Shown here: in pieces, positions 1 through 11,209 of the stretch
Position numbering within the stretch: position 1 is the first letter of the stretch
Layout: each line of letters opens with the position of its first letter
Assembly: GCF_028583425.1 (NCBI RefSeq)
Contig: NC_072800.1
Coordinates: 12,909,001-12,973,000, forward strand
Direction: 5' to 3'
Length of the DNA stretch: 64,000 bases
Source: Eublepharis macularius
Lineage: Eukaryota; Chordata; Lepidosauria; Squamata; Eublepharidae
Translations under genes and position numbers: made by a program
The notes under the pieces: model-generated
Databases searched by the model: none
The model's input: the letters and a program-made list of their open reading frames with translations, nothing else
Told to the model about the DNA's origin: nothing

Positions 1-169
1 AATGATGGGAAACATTAGATGTTGGAACTGCCACTGAACAGCCAGTTAGCAACAGAGCCCCTTGTGGAAATAAGCATTGTACTAGGAATTAGGTTCAGCA
101 ATGGTAAACTGTAAGGGTCTATGGAACCAGAGCGCAACCATATCAGGATACAGGATCTAGAGCCTTAGA

Positions 170-365
170 GCTAAGCTACAAGTGACGTCTTACACAGGTT
201 GGACACTTGTCAGCTTCCCTCAAGTTTTGATAGGAAATGTAGGCATCCTGGTTTTATGGCTTGGCTCTCCATTACAGCTGCAAGACCAGGATGCCTACAT
301 TTCCCATCAAAACTTGAGGGAAGCTGACAAGTGTCCAACCTGTGTCAGGCGTCACTTGTAGCTTG
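170..365. repeat. Palindromic foldback element (AAGCTACAAGTGACG type)
   Basis: Two arms of about 80 bp (about 170-253 and 285-364) are near-perfect reverse complements around a short spacer. The ends read aagctacaagtgacg and cgtcacttgtagctt. A second copy is nested at 43503-43870. Confidence 0.75.
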
Positions 366-786
366 GCTCTCAGTTTAGACAGTAGGGAACCATTCTGGAG
401 ACAAAAGGTTTTTTGGGGGTGGGGGGAATTACAAATGTCAAGTCATTTTATATTATCCTTTTCAGCTTTATTTTCAGTGAAATCCTAAGCAGAATTACTC
501 CAGTCTATGTGCATTGATTTCTGCTTAGAATTTCACTGTTTGTTTTATTATGACATTTAGTAAAACATTTCCATCCCATCTTTCCCCATTGTCTAAGGCA
601 GCTTCCTCCTCTGTTCCCACACATTGCATAAATAAACCAAAGGATTATTATAATTTAAGTAGCTTCCTTCACTGAAGAGCATCCTGATCAAAGAGAACTA
701 TTCTCATCAATCTATTTTAAACTGACACCTGTCCATATATCTGTAACTAGTTGCCACTGTAACTAGTTGGTCACAGCCAATCCAAA

Positions 787-994
787 ATAGTACAGAGTCC
801 AGTAGCACCTTTAAGACTAACCAACTTTATTGTAGCATAAGCTTCTGACAGCCACACCTCTCTTCGTCAAAGCTTCTGATGAAGAGAGCTGTGGCTCTCA
901 AAAGCTTATGCTACAATAAAGTTGGTTAGTCTTAAAGGCGCTACTGGACTCTTTACTATTTTGCTACTACAGACTAACACGGCTAAATCATCTG
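787..994. repeat. Foldback retroposon, family A, with 12-bp target duplication
   Basis: Arms run from gtccagtagcacc to ggcgctactggac, with the conserved ctttattgtagcataagctt inside each arm. The 12-bp AGCCAATCCAAA occurs at 775-786 and 995-1006. The tail reads ctacagactaacacggctaa. Duplications of 10-12 bp point to target-primed insertion rather than cut-and-paste. Confidence 0.75.
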
Positions 995-1794
995 AGCCAA
1001 TCCAAAGAATCCAGAGAACCCAAAAGGTCTGTTCATCAAAGGACTGACTGACAAAAGAGAGCAGTTCGTTCCTAACCAGTCCAGCTTGATCCTTAGATGA
1101 GCTGCCTTTATCATCACAAACATCCATCTTCTGGACAGGGTCCTGTGTTTATTTTATCCACTTTCACACCCTTTAGGTCAGCCAGTACTCAGTAGGAAAC
1201 TGTAGACAGTTTTATGTTTTAACATGTCAGTCTCGCGTGCATGAAATGGAGTTTCTGTCAATATTCCACTGTTCTTTTACATTTTCATTGCCATTTTCTT
1301 CTTAGTTTGTGTAGCTGTCACTAGTTCCCTCTTCATTTACCTAATTGCAATAAAAACCTCTATTTCATGTTTAACTTCTGTCAATTTCTTTCTGGAAACT
1401 AGCCGGTTTTAATCTTAAAGACACCATCTCAAATCTGGGACCTGGTATACATCAGGCAAAGAGATTCTAATAATAAAGTTATCTGATTTTGCATCTGTGT
1501 AAACTTTTGACACGCTCAGAGAAGCCCTCCTTATGTCAAAGGGTAGACACATGTAGATCATTTGGGTGACAATCCCAAAAAGTTTCCTAAAACAACACTC
1601 CCTTCACCTCCTCAGAAACTTATTCCATGAAACAGGAGCAAGCACAGAAAAATTACAAGGGTGACAATCTGAAGGTCACTGCTGGTGCACACAGGGACAT
1701 ATGGGGACAATGTTCTGAACTTCTTTGATCAGCCGATATAAATACAAAAAGTATCAAATTAAAAGGAAGTTTAAATAGTCTAACAACAACTTAC

Positions 1795-1839
1795 ATAAAA
1801 TAGATCTGACTGTTGCTGGGTTAAATGGAGTCCATGTTC
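1795..1839 (-). CDS. PDCD6: PDCD6 exon 3
   Basis: This 45-nt exon is too short for any frame search. The minus strand reads tttctcttag|GAACATGG through TTTTAT|gtaagt and encodes (G)TWTPFNPATVRSIL(S). Human PDCD6 has the same segment with V for A and I for L. The phase agrees with exon 2. Confidence 0.93.
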
Positions 1840-4800
1840 CTAAGAGAAAAAGGAAACAAAGAATGAAAAAAAAATCACAGGAAAACTTAAGAGACTTTTT
1901 AATAAATTCATGATCACTGGGGATTAGAACCTATAATAATCACGACTATCCTCAAGGGTGTCAAAGCTCTGGGCTATCAACTGTGTTATAGATATAAAAG
2001 ATAAGAGCAACCAAATCAGGCTATAAGAAGCCTACTGTAAAAACTGAGATTATTTTTACAATACGCTGTGTTTTGCATAGCTAAATGAATGTATAGAAAG
2101 GCTGTAAGGAGAGAGAGCAGAGCTTTCTCTGAATGTCTGACAGCATCATGTCCCATTTTTTAAAGTGTAAAATACTGTTTTGGATCAGAATTATATCTAA
2201 ATAATGCTTGTAACTACAACAGATGCTACTATTGAGAAAAGCTAAAATAGCTGGTGAGAAAGCAGGATATAGGAAACTGCAACATTTTCCCCACTGACCT
2301 CATTTAACAACCTCCTCACCGGGCACAGAAAAGAAATGAAGGTTTCCTTATCCCAAAAAGCAAGATCCAGGTCCGACAGCATCTTAAAGACCATCCAGAT
2401 TTCCAAGGTGTGAGCTTTTGAGAGTCACCGCTCCTTTCATCAGATGAGCTTAGACTCTCAAAAGCTCCCACCTTGGAAATCTGACTGGTCTTTAAGTTGC
2501 TATCAGACCCAGACCTTGCTCTTCAACTGCAGACCAACACATTACCCACCTGAAGTTCTCCCCAAAAATAATACTCATGAGAAGTTCAGGTGGGAAAACA
2601 TCTGAACCTCAACTACTTAATTGTTCACCGCTTAAGGAGATAAGTAGATGACTACAGAACACAAAAGATTTATAAACTGAAAATCCATTTGCCTAGTTCT
2701 GAAAACTTCAGCTACCACACTGAAGTATTTTACTCAGCTGACTACATACATAGTGCAGAAGGTAGGTAATCTAAAAATATTAAACCGTGCCAAACACACC
2801 ATCATTTTAGTTTGGTTTACTTGGTTTCTTCATACTTGCAAACAATAAAAAAGGGGAAAACATATCTGATCCAGCCAATTTTTTCACTCTCTCTCACTCA
2901 GTTCCTCTCCCTACTACAGCGGCCATCCCATATGGCTGGTGTACATGAAGGTCCCAAGATTCTCAGCATTGCCTTCTTGGGTGCTTGAAATGGGTGTTTC
3001 CTTTTTCCAACAGAGGAGCTGGTTGGGTTCAACCGAATGGCTAGATTGTAATGTAACTTCCATTCAGAAATTTACCTCTATGTAATTTGTATGGGCTCAG
3101 TTATAACCGTAATCCAAAAATGCAGAGATGTTTAACAGTAATCCATTAATTCTGCTGCACAGTGTCAGGATTTGTGGACATAAAAGTATTTCTGCAGCCT
3201 TGATTAGATGTTTATATGCTTCCCCACACTGCACTGTGCATTTCACTCAGAGATGATTCCAGGGAAACAATCAGTTATTTCACATCCAGAAGATACAGAA
3301 CACTCACATTGTGGGATCTGAAGGCATCATGCTCACATTAAGTAAACATGAGCTGAAGTCAATGATACTTTATGTGTTAAAGAAATACCAAAATGCACTT
3401 TAAAGGCATAGCAAATAATCTGTAAAACACAGAAAGCAAACTTCTTTTCCTCAGCACAGATGATGTCCTACTTTCACTACGCATGAAAGTTGTACAAGTA
3501 TTTCCAACTTCAGATGTTTTGGAGAACTTTTTAATTTTAAAAATAAACAACAGAACAGTCCTGCCGGATTCAACCTGAATCCACTGAATCCTGCCTTCTG
3601 TTTCACACAGTGGTCAGCCAGAAACACTCAGGCAGCATACAGGCTGGAAAGGCGGCAGAAGTCTTCAACGGCCATAGCAACTGGTCTTGGTGGCATGCTC
3701 TCTCGAATGTGGAAGTTCCATTTAGCCATCATTTTGTTTTTTCTTTAAAGTCTTTATTATACTTCTCCTACTGTGCTTAGTGTATTGTATGCACGTTCAG
3801 TTTCATGCTCCCCACCTCAGATGGCCGACCCATTCAGCACAGAGGTGAGATTTTCTCTCCCCATGGCTTCCCGCAGCTCTGCCCTTCGCGCCAATCCATG
3901 GAGGCTAGAAAGCAACTGCTATGGTAGTTCCAGCTGATCTTCTTTAAGCCACAAGTCGGGATGCAAAGGTGGAAACAGTCCTTGGAGGGCAAAGAGAGGA
4001 GTCTACCGGGGCAGTCCCACAAATGAGGATGGCAGTGAAGGTGGAAAACGCTCCTCATCTTTATAGCAGTATGTGAACAAACTGAAATAATCCATAATGT
4101 TTGGCTCCAGGTATTAAACTCCAGTCCAAAGAAGCAAGCTATTTTTGAGATAAAGATCAGGCAGAGAAAAATAGATTGAGTTTTCTCCCTTAAAGAATAC
4201 TATTTTAGCAAAGCTCATCTCCAAAAATATCACAGTCCACCAACATTCAGTTTGGCAGCCTGCATCTGGGAGGGCTCCATCAGAACAAGGCATGCTCTGT
4301 GGGTAAATGGGTGGAATTCACAGTAGGTGAGTGAGCACAACTTTCCATGCAAGAGCTCACTTTTCTAAACAGAAGCGCTACAGTGTAAAGCCGAAGACTC
4401 AAGACAGAGAGCTGTTGTAGTGCTCCCTACAATTTGCAATGGCTTCTGCGAAGTACAAAGGCAGCAGTGGCAGCAGCTCAAGAAATACCTACCGTCAGTG
4501 TTTGGGTTCATCCAGGGCCCAACCTCTTTGCCTAGCTTGTCTCTAGCTAATCAGTAAAAAAGATTTTGTGTCTCTGTCATTAAAGTTCTACTGCAGAAGC
4601 AGAAAAATGTAGGTTAAGTAAAAATAGAGACAGCTTAATATTACAGCTCACAGAAAAACAGAATAGAAATCTAAGGGGAACACAGCAACACGCAGAAAGG
4701 GAACCCAAAGCTGCTTCAAAAACACCTAGAAAACGGGGGGTGGGGTAGCATACAAGTGGGCTGCAGATCTCCAACTGCAGTAATCCCAAACCCAGGCTGA

Positions 4801-7381
4801 ACCTCCCTGCCCCTGGTAGCTTCCAAGTGCATATATACATGGCAAAATATTGGTAGTAACACATGACTGTCTATATACATGGATTTATCTTTATGTAAGA
4901 AATCTGGCATATTTAATCCATATGTTGTCACATGTGAAACAGAAGTGTTCATTTTGACAGTGGTATAATGTACCTGGAAGCTGCTAAACGCTGTGGCTTC
5001 CAAACATATTCACAGAACAAAAAAAAAGAAAAACATCTACAACAACGTAAGAAGGTGTGCATTGCTTTTCCCACAACCACAAACACTGCCTAAGAAAAAC
5101 TGTTTATCTGATGAAGCTCTTAAAATACCTTGAAAGAATCCAATTAACACTTTTCTGCATATATCCCTATTTGTCACTCTATGGTGACAGCAGTTTCATG
5201 ACTTCTTCCTACTTATCCCAGTAGCAAGAAGAATGGCAGAATTTAACTCGGACGGCTTCCTATATGAGTTCCCATTGTGCTTAATGTTCTTCCTGCTGAG
5301 CTTGAAGAACAAGCACAACAGGGAATTCATACAAGAAGCCAATCAGTTGTGAATTCTGAGATGGAGCTCATCAGGATATAACCGTTGCAGTTGCCCAAAC
5401 CAAATCTCACAGTGTCAGCAGCACTTCCTAGATTTAATAAATACTTCTCATAAGTTTGAAACACTTGAACTTTGTCTCAGGGTGGTGATGGTATAATCGT
5501 TAACTTATGTGATTTATGCAGTTCATACCATATCCCCAGCTAAAGTTACCTGAAAACTGAAAAGTTTAACTGCTTTTCACCCTGGATTCATTACCACAAG
5601 GCGTTCTTCAGAATCCCTTAACTGCCCCATCCTCCTATTTATGGGCTATTACTGGCAGCAAAACCTCATATTACTTTAATTTCCTTCAACATATTAAAAT
5701 TAACAATAGCAAGTAGTGAAAAGAATTAACGTACTGCTAGATCAGTCACACCGCCAGCCATTAATCTGTCTCTTTCCTTGATGTGAAATATTACAGCACA
5801 GTATTATGGCAACACACAAAGTGTTTGCTAATACTTCAACAAACAAAAATGTGGAGTCACCATAATAATGTTAGGCAATAGCAGTGCCGGAAATTAGACA
5901 AAATTGGAAAACCCGTTTCTTTAAATAAATTGTGTTACTGCTCTTTGCAACAAACTGAAACAATGCAGTCCCCGGCTTCATTGAATTGATCCTTTTTAAT
6001 TTCAATGGATTCCAGCTTCCCTTTTTAATCTATCATTCTAATTAAAGATCAGGACTCTGTATGCCTTTATCCTGACCAACCAAGCAATTACTTAAGGGTA
6101 TGATATGGCTGAGTACACTATATCCCATACCACTTCTTCAATATTCGAATTCATAACACAGTTTAGATAGGAAAATGTTTTCTAATAAGCCTTTACAATA
6201 ACAAAGTATATTTCTTAGCACTTAGTTACAGCTAACCTGGCACATGTGCCTGCTTTATAACTGAATGAAGATTTTGAAATGGGATCTGACTGAGATTCAA
6301 TCCCATTTAGAGCCTGCATATCTGAAGGAGCACCTTCTTTCCATCAGCCAAGGAGACTTTTAGATTGAGGGGAATGCAAAGCAGGGCCTCCTCAGTGGCT
6401 GCCCCAGTCCTGGGAACTCGCTGTCCAAGAGGAGGTTTTTCTCACTGCCGGGGGGGGGGGGGGGATTGACTTTGCTGCTTAATTTTTAAAGACTTGGCTG
6501 GTTGAGAGGAGGGGAGCTCGTCCCCTTGACAGTTCATCTGGTTTTTCTATGATTGTGGCTGTTGTGATGCATTCTTGGGTTTAGACTGGGTGTGTGCAGA
6601 GAAGAGGGATTTTTCCATTTTGGATTATGAACTCCGCTGCCCCTTCTCTGGCCCCTGCAGTGCTAGGGTTGCCAGTTCCGGGTTGGGAAATTCCTGGAGA
6701 TTTGGGGGTGGAGCGAGGAGAGGGCAGGGTTTGGGAAGCAAAGGGGCCTCAGAAGAGTTTAATGCCGTCAAGCCCACCCTCCAAAGCAGCCATTTCCTCC
6801 AAATCCTGAGGAGTCAGCCTTGTTAGTCTGTCGTTGCAAAATAGCAGAGTCCAGTAGTACCTTTAAGAGCAAGCAACTTTATTGTAGCATAAGCTTTCGA
6901 GAACCACAGCTCTCTTCGTCAGATGACGATGATGTCTCTTCTGACGATGCATCTGAAGAAGAGAGCTGTGGTTCTCGAAAGCTTATGCTACAATAAAGTT
7001 GCTTGCTCTTAAAGGTACTACCGGACTCTTTACTATTTCCTCCAGAGGAACTGATCTCCGTGGAGGCCAGGAGTAATTCCGGGAGATCTCCAGCCTCCCC
7101 ACCCCCGCGGCTGGCCACCTCCCCCTCAGCACTCACCGTTGGAGAGCGCCTGCTGCAGCTCGCCGTCCGAGATCACCCCGCTGCGGTCCTTGTCCACCCT
7201 GAGGAGAGACAACCCACAGTTGCTATGGCGACCGCGCGCGGACAGGGGCGAGCGGCCGTTCAACCGCCGCTCCCAGAATCCCGCGGGCGGGCGCGGGGAG
7301 CGGAGGGGGGCGCGCCAAACGCTCTCACCTCTGGAAGACTCCCCACAGGAAATTCGCGTCCGGCATCCCCATCGACGCCAT
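1795..7381 (-). CDS. PDCD6: PDCD6 (ALG-2), 5' part: first three coding exons; gene continues left of the window
   Basis: PDCD6/ALG-2 is a small penta-EF-hand calcium sensor that binds ALIX, TSG101 and Sec31A at endosomes and ER exit sites. Exons are 7381-7329, 7198-7137 and 1839-1795, joined at GT-AG sites with matching phases (AG|G, then G|GA). The first gives MASMGMPDANFLWGVFQ(R). The second gives VDKDRSGVISDGELQQALSN, whose 12-residue loop DKDRSGVISDGE is EF-hand 1 with D, D, S and E ligands. The third gives TWTPFNPATVRSIL. These match the vertebrate protein closely. Intron 2 is 5.3 kb. Remaining exons (EF-hands 2-5) are not found in positions 1-1794, so the gene is cut by the window edge. 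The N-terminus is shorter than in human (see findings). Confidence 0.93.
2360..2545. repeat. Foldback element, diverged family A relative
   Basis: An inverted pair around 2445: arms carry tttccaaggtgtgagctttt and its complement, with ctttaagttgctatcag and tgctcttcaactgcag at the end. It has the layout of family A but its own arm sequence. Confidence 0.6.
2870..3060. repeat. Interspersed repeat shared with 25790-25985 and 32095-32290
   Basis: The copies share the order tactaca.., aggtcccaagattc, cttcttgggtg, cagaggagctggttgg with many mismatches. Old dispersed repeat of unknown class. Confidence 0.5.
3061..6440. other. PDCD6 intron 2 interior, no recognised feature
   Basis: AT-rich intronic DNA. 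No family-like coding segment, clear SINE head or long inverted repeat was seen. A G-run of about 15 lies near 6450. Confidence 0.5.
6660..6801 (+). repeat. GTTGCCAG-type interspersed repeat, left part (continues 7045-7085)
   Basis: Starts gggttgccagttccgggttg, then attcctggagatttggggg and, after an insertion, gaggaactgatctccgtgg. The family recurs at about 9030, 37595, 38125, 59630 and 60704. It is split here by the foldback at 6802-7034. Confidence 0.6.
6802..7034. repeat. Foldback retroposon, family A, beside the PDCD6 promoter
   Basis: Inverted arms hold agagcaagcaactttattg and its exact complement. The 10-bp target duplication ATTTCCTCCA is at 6792-6801 and 7035-7044. The left end is long (aggagtcagccttgttag) and the right end is truncated. 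It sits inside a GTTGCCAG-type repeat. Confidence 0.8.
7137..7198 (-). CDS. PDCD6: PDCD6 exon 2 (EF-hand 1)
   Basis: 62 nt; acceptor ctcctcag|GGTGG, donor AACG|gtgagt. It encodes the first EF-hand loop DKDRSGVISDGE followed by LQQALSN. Intron 1 is only 130 bp. Confidence 0.95.
7329..7381 (-). CDS. PDCD6: PDCD6 exon 1, coding part
   Basis: ATG at 7381-7379 has a strong Kozak context (gggccATGG). The exon encodes MASMGMPDANFLWGVFQ and AG of Arg; donor CAGAG|gtgaga. The frame upstream of this ATG meets an in-frame TGA with no other ATG between, so the start is fixed. The 5' UTR runs right into the CpG island, to roughly 7450. Confidence 0.92.
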
Positions 7382-7808
7382 GGCCCAGGCCGGCCGTCGC
7401 TCGCTCCCGCCCAGGGCCTCGGCCGCTTCAGCAGTTCCGGGTCCCTGTCAGCGGCGGCGGCGTCACGACAGAGCAGGCCCCGCCTTTACCCGCCCCTCCT
7501 GACGCGGCGCGCCGCGGCCTGCTTTGGCGCAACCGCGCTAGCGCGAGGGCGGGGCCTGGGAGCGTGGCGCGAGGAGCCCCGGCGCCTATTGCGGCGGGGG
7601 GGGGGGGGCGGAGCCGCCCGGGGATTCCCTCCGGAAGCGGGAGCTGCGCAGGCCCAGCCGGCGCCCGCCTCCCTGCGGCCGTGGCGGTATCGGGCCCGTC
7701 GGCCGCGGGCTGCCTCGCCTTCCGCTTCCCGGCTCGAAGCGGAACTGGCGGGTGGAACTCCTCTCAGGCCAGGCTGGGACGGGTCACGCGTTGATTTCTG
7801 TGTCATTG

Positions 7809-8010
7809 TAAAATAGTGAAGAGTCCAACAGCACCATTAAGGCTAATCAACTTTATTGTAGCGTAAGCTTTCGGGAACCACAGCTCTCTTCTGACGAAGA
7901 GAGCTGCGGTTGTCGAAAACTTACGCTACAATAAAGTTGCTTGCTCTTAAAGGTACTACTGGACTCTTTGCTATTTTGCATCTACAGACTCACCCGGCTA
8001 ACTCCTGGAT
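7809..8010. repeat. Foldback retroposon, family A, upstream of PDCD6
   Basis: Arms around 7890 hold ctttattgtagcgtaagctt and the complementary cttacgctacaataaag. The right tail is ttttgcatctacagactcac. Its two arms match different subtypes in the region just outside the core. Confidence 0.75.
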
Positions 8011-8047
8011 CTGTAATGTCTGTTATTATAATGTATGTTATTGCTGT

Positions 8048-8180
8048 AGAAAAGAGCAAGAGTCCAGTAACGCCTATAAGACTTAACAAAATTTGTAGTA
8101 GAGTTGGAGCTTTCATGAGCCGCAGCCCCCTTCAGATACAGATACCCAATATCTGAAGCTGTGACTCAGGAAAGCTACTG
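8048..8180. repeat. Foldback family B fragment (GAGCAAGAGTCCAGTA type)
   Basis: gaaaagagcaagagtccagt, then acaaaatttgtagtagagtt and ggagctttcatgag match the left arm of the element at 39530-39765. The second arm is mostly missing. Confidence 0.65.
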
Positions 8181-8189
8181 GGCTCCAGG

Positions 8190-8785
8190 CTTGCTGGCCA
8201 GAGGATGTTGGAGATGCTGGGTTGTATCAAAGGGGCCATAGCATCGAAATCGCAGGAGGTCATAACCGCTCTCTATACTGCCTTGGTCAGGCCACACCTG
8301 GAGTATTGTGTGCAGTTCTGGAGACCTCACTTCAAAAAGGATGTGGACAAAATCAAGAGGGTGCAGAGGAGAACGACAAGAATGATCAGGGGTCTGGAGA
8401 CTGAGCCCTACGAGGAAAGGTTGAGGGCCTTGGGAATGTTTAGTTTGGAGAAGAGGTTGAGGGGAGACATGATTGCTCTCTTTAAATATTTGAAAGGCTG
8501 TTCCAGTTGGCAGCAGAGAGTAGGATGCGAAGCAACGGGCTAAAACTACATGCACAAAGGTACCGGCTGGATATTAGGAAAAACTTTTTCACGGTCAGAG
8601 TAGTTCAAAAGTGGAATCAGCTGCCTAGGGAGGTGGTGAGCTCCCCTTCACTGACAGTTTTCAAGAAGAGGCTGGATGAATATTTGTCAGGGATGCTTTA
8701 GGCTGATCCTGCACTGGGCAGGGGAGGGGGTTGGACTAGAAGGTCTGTATGGCCCCTTCCAACTCTATGGTTCTATGATTCTGTT
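8190..8785 (+). mobile_element. CR1 LINE, 3' end
   Basis: The plus strand encodes the last part of a CR1 reverse-transcriptase ORF: RPHLEYCVQFWRPHFKKDVD, RVQRRTTRMIRGLE, then in another frame FFTVRVVQKWNQLPREVV. The typical CR1 3' UTR follows (ggttggactagaagg, then ccaactctatggttctatga). It is 5'-truncated and frameshifted near 8510. It is not functional. Confidence 0.9.
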
Positions 8786-9024
8786 TTGGGCCTGAGTGTA
8801 GCACGTTCTAGTCGCGGTCTAGGCACAGAGGCCTGGGCTTCAGCCCACCCCTCCCTCTCCTTTAGGCCCCATATTTCATTCATGCAAACTCGTGTCCACT
8901 TTTCTTCTTGCAATATTGCTAAACTCACTCCTTCCCTCAGCTAAAACACTGCTCTCATGCCCTTTACACCCTGCAGCTGGCTTCCCCAAAAGCACCCCTT
9001 AGCTCTCCCCCACTCTATTCTCCC

Positions 9025-9470
9025 AAGATTGCCAGCTGCAGGTTGGAAAATTCCTGGAGATTTGGGGGGGGGGAGCCTAGGGAGGGCAGGATTTCTGGAG
9101 TGGTGGGGCCTCAGCAGGGTGGTATATTTATTGTATAGAGGGATGGATGGATGTAACGGTACAGTTTGCCCCCTCCCCTGTTATCTGTGTAATTTAGTTT
9201 GTTCTTACTGGGTGGAGCTCTTGCTCCAGTTTTCCATTTTTGAACGTTAGCTACAATTGTTAGTTGCAACCAAACTGCTGTCGTTTTGAGCCAGCTTGTC
9301 TCTGCTGAATGGGCCTGAGAACTGGTGCTTGAGTACTCTAACCTAGGGACCCCCACAGCCAAAGGGGGACATTACAAGCAGGGTATAATGCCGCCTTTCA
9401 AAGCAGCCATTTTCTCCATATTGCAACTCTGGGAGATCTCCAGCCACCACTTGGAGATTGGCAACTCTTC
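9025..9470 (+). repeat. GTTGCCAG-type repeat interrupted by a 256-bp insertion at 9121-9376
   Basis: The family consensus runs 9030-9120 and resumes at about 9377-9465 (gggtataatgcc, aaagcagccattttctcc). The insert is flanked by AGCAGGGT at 9113-9120 and 9377-9384. Confidence 0.6.
9121..9376. mobile_element. 256-bp insertion with 8-bp direct repeats, class unknown
   Basis: The host repeat is broken exactly here and AGCAGGGT is duplicated on both sides. The insert begins ggtatattta and ends acattaca. No clear terminal inverted repeat was seen. Confidence 0.55.
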
Positions 9471-9954
9471 CTTCTTTATCTGGCCCTTGCAACAAGATCT
9501 CCGTGGCCTTACGCACTCTCCTGCCCGGAAGCGTCACCTGCCCATGATCTTCCTGCCCTCAGCGGCTTTAGTGTCACCAAATTCTCCCTTGTAGTTCCCT
9601 GTGCCTGGACCGCCTTCCCAAAAGCACTGACACCTTGCGCCCCCTCCCACGCCTTCCTTAAAGCCCACCTGCCCCATGAAGACTTTGCTTAACTCACTGG
9701 TCTGTGAAGCGGTGCGGCAGAATGCTTAAAGACGCAAAGGCTTGCACAGCTGTACACCTCATTGGATTACCTTAGGTAAGTCGCTCCTTCTTAACCTAAC
9801 CTCTTGTCATATGATGGTGTTGAAGAGAAAAATGGAGAAAGGGAGGACCAATATATGCCACCCCGATCTTCTTGGAGAAAGGGTGGGATAAAAATGTGAT
9901 AGAGTTGTAATCCTCAATCCCCTGTTTTAACTATGACTAACTGCATATGCCAGC

Positions 9955-10165
9955 GGCCCAACTAGCCGAGCTTAGCCCGGGCTCATCAGACCTTAGGAGC
10001 TAAGCAGGGTTGGCCACAGTCAGTACTTAGATAGGAGGACCACTGAGGAAGACTGAGGTTGCTGTGCAGAGGAAGGCAATGGCAAACCACCTCTGCTCAC
10101 CCCTTGAACACTCCATGGATGGAGTCACAGTGAGTCACTTGCGACTTGAGAGCATGTTCTTCTTT
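9955..10165 (+). mobile_element. 5S rRNA-derived SINE
   Basis: The head reads gaccttaggagctaagcagg, then cagtacttagataggagga, matching the 3' half of 5S rRNA including its internal promoter region. A tail follows with aggcaatggcaaaccacctc and gagtcacttgcgacttgaga. 5S-headed SINEs are known in squamates. A minus-strand copy is at 24715-24900. Confidence 0.8.
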
Positions 10166-10377
10166 AACTGAGAATGGCAGCCGACTTCCCCGGGTTGCCT
10201 CTCCCTGCGGTCAAAGCCAGCCCCCATTTTGAGAACAAGGACATGCCCATAAGGATAAAAGGAAATACTGGTGAAATCTATACCATCTGCTCTGTGGTTA
10301 TATTAGGAACACACAGGAGGATCATACAGAACGTGCACATTTCTTGTCTTAAAAATATCCTGCGCATGTGTGAAAAA

Positions 10378-10495
10378 TTTCCTGAAGAGAGCTGTGGTTC
10401 TCAAAAGCTTATGCTACAATAAAGTTGGTTAGTCTTAAAAGGTGCTACTGGACTCTACTATTTTGCAACTACAGACTAACATGGCTAACTCCTGA
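10378..10495 (+). repeat. Foldback family A, one-arm truncated copy
   Basis: Only the right arm and tail remain: gaagagagctgtggttctca, ttatgctacaataaagttgg, ttgcaactacagactaacat. Truncation at one end fits incomplete reverse transcription. Confidence 0.7.
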
Positions 10496-10534
10496 ACGGT
10501 GAAGAAGCTCTGAACACTTTACACGAGACCCAAC

Positions 10535-11037
10535 ATCAATGCCATCATTTTTTTATTTGGCGATCTTACACGCATTTCTTCTCCAAATCAAGTGAAAGTC
10601 AATTAGATGGGGGAGACCCCAAACCATTGATGTACCTTAAAAGTGTGAAGTTGTCCCCCACCCCCATTTATTCACCTAGTAGCAAATTCATCCAAGCTGA
10701 CTACATAAATATTTCCTAATTAAGATTTCTAAAACACAGTCAATGATGCATCCAGTTACATAAAGTTCAAGATAAATAATTGTGAAAAAGTGTGTTGCTG
10801 ATGGTGAAGTTGCCCATTAATATAAGATGCCAGTAGACAGCACTCTGGCCTTCAGAATATTTCTTATTCTTCAAATGGCCAACACAGCAATCTCTGCATC
10901 TGGTTGTAATTGCTAAGATTGGACAGAAGAAACAAAAACCTAATCAGTTCTAAGTGCACAGGCCAAATTAGGCTATTAATGAGCTTAAAATATTAACACC
11001 ACCTCCTAAATGTTGTTATATTGGAATTCTGTTGGAA
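10535..11037 (-). other. EXOC3: EXOC3 3' UTR with two candidate poly(A) signals
   Basis: After the stop, the minus strand carries AATAAA at 10672-10667 and again at 10557-10552. Either could end the transcript. The end is placed near 10535 on the second signal; no downstream GU-rich element was judged. Immediately to the left a retroposed foldback fragment begins. Confidence 0.5.
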
Positions 11038-11209
11038 TTATTTAAGAAGCTTTGGCACAGTTAGTGTTGGAACTGCGATGTCTTTAAAAATTGGCACATA
11101 GTTTTGATTTGGTGGGCTTGGACCTTTGTCTAGAGTTTCGATGATGGTCTGTTTCATCTCCCTGCTGGCGTCTCCTCTCATTGTCAGCAAAGCTGCAATA
11201 TGGTCGTCC
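11038..11209 (-). CDS. EXOC3: EXOC3 coding exon 12 (last), stop TAA at 11040-11038
   Basis: 172 nt encoding [20 protein letters not shown] through [11 protein letters not shown] and stop. Acceptor gattggcag|GGAC. The 3' UTR continues leftwards. Confidence 0.96.

Larger units (their letters stand above)
7085..7800. promoter_or_regulatory. CpG island, PDCD6 promoter and first exons
   Basis: A very GC-rich, CpG-dense block covers PDCD6 exons 1-2 and their upstream DNA. It includes a G-run at about 7595-7608 and an ETS-like ccggaag near 7630. Long frames on both strands are composition artefacts. Foldback repeats flank it on both sides (6802-7034 and 7809-8010). Confidence 0.8.

Noticed and set aside
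1..1794. PDCD6 exon 4 (second EF-hand)
   Set aside because: Searched for the complement of the SMFDRENKAG coding segment; not found, so it should lie left of the window.
7003..7816. Plus-strand frames of 263 and 225 codons across the PDCD6 CpG island
   Set aside because: Gly/Ala/Pro/Arg-rich composition, no family, and they run antisense through two real PDCD6 exons.
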